Assembly (NCBI GenBank): GCA_025350685.1
Contig: JANXXK010000115.1
Location: 1 to 41,320, forward strand
DNA: 41,320 nt
Reading direction: 5' to 3'
Source of the DNA: Alphaproteobacteria bacterium
GTDB taxonomy: Bacteria; Pseudomonadota; Alphaproteobacteria; Caulobacterales; Caulobacteraceae
In this document: piece after piece, positions 41,272-41,320 of the stretch
Layout of the letters: every line of letters begins with the position of its first letter
How positions within the stretch are numbered: the stretch's first letter is position 1
Program-made: the position numbers and the translations under genes
The notes under the pieces: model-generated
The model's input: the letters and a program-made list of their open reading frames with translations, nothing else
Databases searched by the model: none
What the model was told of the DNA's origin: nothing

Positions 41272-41320
41272 GGCGCTCCAGCGGTCGAGGTTGATTGGAC
41301 AACAGACCATAGCCGAGTGA

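Overview
The window is about 41 kb of very GC-rich, densely coding DNA with alphaproteobacterial character. The best guess is a Caulobacteraceae chromosome (Caulobacter/Phenylobacterium-like). This rests on codon use, on the family mix (DUF3008, exported sorbosone-type dehydrogenases, S9 peptidases, penicillin acylase, many acyl-CoA enzymes) and on long palindromic intergenic elements. It is inferred from pattern, not from a database match. I see no rRNA, tRNA, CRISPR array, insertion sequence, integrase or phage gene, so this looks like ordinary chromosome, not an island.

Layout. 1-7 kb: the 5' part of an OPT oligopeptide transporter, diverging from a coniferyl-aldehyde-type ALDH. Then, on the minus strand, a broken PEBP gene, a PQQ-type sugar dehydrogenase fused to cytochrome c, an aldo/keto reductase and a cyclopropane fatty acid synthase. 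7-15.5 kb: a small DUF3008 gene, a Tat-type exported amidase, two tandem acyl-CoA dehydrogenases, a lipoprotein sorbosone-dehydrogenase-like protein, an exported amidohydrolase and two tandem VOC paralogues. 15.7-23.2 kb: a penicillin acylase, an SDR, a thiolase, and an apparent msrC - amino-acid permease - VOC/cupin operon whose last two genes overlap by 4 nt. 23.4-31.3 kb: an exported DUF6345-like protein with a caspase-like His/Cys pair, an exported S9 peptidase, a DUF1801 protein, a membrane hybrid histidine kinase and NADP-type glutamate dehydrogenase. 31.4-37.7 kb: an acetolactate-synthase-like TPP enzyme with an ALDH, then two exported esterases/hydrolases flanking a decayed stretch. 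37.8-41.3 kb: a TetR-family protein with two complete HTH domains, then phosphonoacetaldehyde hydrolase translationally coupled to a FAD amine oxidase.

How the genes fit together. Much of the window is catabolic. At least nine proteins carry export signals, and six are hydrolases of amide, ester or peptide bonds (amidase, amidohydrolase, penicillin acylase, S9 peptidase, type-B carboxylesterase, alpha/beta hydrolase). With peptide and amino-acid transporters, acyl-CoA dehydrogenases, thiolase, three aldehyde or sugar dehydrogenases and GdhA, this suits a scavenger of dissolved organic matter. The last two genes point to use of an aminophosphonate by oxidation instead of transamination.

The items most worth following up are the DUF6345-like candidate protease (23442-25235), the phnX/FAD-oxidase pair (39353-41271), the double-headed TetR regulator (37798-39033), the ALS-like/ALDH pair (31441-34551) and the internally deleted PEBP gene (2387-2783). 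I found no multi-gene system that is clearly new.
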